From: Solidesulfovibrio magneticus
GTDB lineage: Bacteria; Desulfobacterota; Desulfovibrionia; Desulfovibrionales; Desulfovibrionaceae
Length of the DNA: 5,333 nucleotides
Direction of reading: 5' to 3'
Assembly: GCA_002482565.1 (NCBI GenBank)
Contig: DLGG01000172.1
Location: 1 to 5,333 of the forward strand
Positions 5,034 through 5,333 of the stretch are shown piece by piece. The number at the start of each line of letters is the position of its first letter. Position 1 is the stretch's first letter. A program made the position numbers and the translations under genes. The notes beneath the pieces are model-generated. The model worked only from the letters and a program-made list of their open reading frames with translations, made no database searches and was not told where the DNA came from.

Positions 5034-5246
5034 ATGGCCAAGATATTTGCCCGCGAACGCCGCAAGATCGAAAAGGGCGAGAAAAAGCCCCGCTTCCGCG
5101 TGGTCGCCGCCCAGGGCGACATCAAGTTTTTCGCCGAACATATCCGCAAGCGTGAACTCGAAGCCATCGCCAAGGAAATCGGGGCAGAAGTGGTCTATCT
5201 GCCCACCGACCCCGCCGGCGTCGGCGGCGAGAAGGTGGAAGCCTAG
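5034..5246 (+). CDS. Small charged conserved-type protein of unknown function
   Basis: This 70-residue cytoplasmic protein has no signal or membrane segment. The N-terminal third is very basic (MAKIFARERRKIEKGEKKPR), followed by a compact alpha/beta-looking core: strand FRVVAAQG, helix DIKFFAEHIRKRELEAIAKEIG, and strand AEVVYLP (residues 51-57), then a glycine-rich tail. I associate similar small proteins with Desulfovibrio-type genomes, where they are labelled hypothetical. That is recollection, not a search. The start at 5034 is set by a strong AGGAGG (5023-5028) 5 bases upstream. Reading further upstream in frame to 4947 would put the promoter inside the gene and is not accepted. It is divergent from padR and is the most likely target of that regulator. 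Confidence 0.7.
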   Translation: MAKIFARERRKIEKGEKKPRFRVVAAQGDIKFFAEHIRKRELEAIAKEIGAEVVYLPTDPAGVGGEKVEA

Positions 5247-5262
5247 GGGAAGAGAAGAGGAA

Positions 5263-5318
5263 GATGCCTCCGGCGGCCGGGGGGGATAATCCCCCCCGGA
5301 CCCCCTTGATTTGGGGGG
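5263..5318 (-). repeat. Dispersed palindromic element, copy 3
   Basis: CCGGGGGGGA (5277-5286) and TCCCCCCCGG (5290-5299) make a 10-bp perfect stem around TAA. Next comes a second possible hairpin, CCCCC (5301-5305) with GGGGG (within 5313-5318), then CGTTTT. The flank GATGCCTCCGGCGGC (5263-5277) is the exact complement of 1778-1792 in copy 1. On the minus strand the element runs GGGGTCC, G-run, loop, C-run, GGCCGCC, GGAGGCATC. It starts 16 bases after the stop of the 70-residue protein and may terminate that transcript. Confidence 0.6.
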
Positions 5319-5333
5319 CGTTTTGGCGGCGAG

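Overview
The window is GC-rich, with G/C-ending codons almost throughout. It looks like chromosome from a deltaproteobacterial sulfate reducer of the Desulfovibrio/Solidesulfovibrio type. That assignment is an inference. It rests on a TupA-type oxyanion-binding protein, a NifA-like GAF/AAA+/Fis regulator, a small lysine-rich protein of a kind I associate with these genomes, and repeated GC-rich intergenic hairpins. No rRNA, tRNA, CRISPR array, transposase or phage gene is visible.

Layout. (1) Positions 1-590, minus strand: the N-terminal 196 residues of an XRE-type HTH plus PAS-domain regulator that runs off the left edge. Its putative promoter holds a perfect 8-bp inverted repeat between the -35 and -10. 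(2) 783-1628, plus: a secreted TupA-family (tungstate-type) substrate-binding protein with no permease or ATPase beside it. (3) 1629-1922: a non-coding gap with a strong GC hairpin and the first copy of a dispersed palindromic element. (4) 1923-3401, plus: a NifA-like enhancer-binding-protein relative whose AAA+ core has lost the Walker A lysine, the normal Walker B, the GAFTGA loop and the arginine-finger region, while the Fis-type HTH is intact. (5) 3415-3657, plus: a small single-span membrane protein 13 bases downstream, probably in the same operon. (6) 3658-3774: a leader with an 11-bp perfect AT-rich inverted repeat and a hairpin just before the ribosome binding site. (7) 3775-4518, plus: a protein resembling archaeal TiaS (tRNA-Ile2 agmatidine synthetase), with DDTD and IPFTSNN motifs. 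(8) 4604-4948, minus: a PadR-family regulator, convergent with the TiaS-like gene across the second palindromic element. (9) 5034-5246, plus: a conserved-looking 70-residue protein divergent from padR. Their shared intergenic region has a consensus -35 embedded in a palindrome. (10) 5247-5333: the third palindromic element.

The genes do not form one pathway. Regulation is the common theme: three regulators of different families, each with palindromic DNA next to it. The strongest candidates for something undescribed are the ATPase-dead NifA-like regulator with its membrane-protein partner, and the bacterial TiaS-like protein downstream of a striking AT-rich palindrome. The three-copy hairpin element also deserves a genome-wide search.
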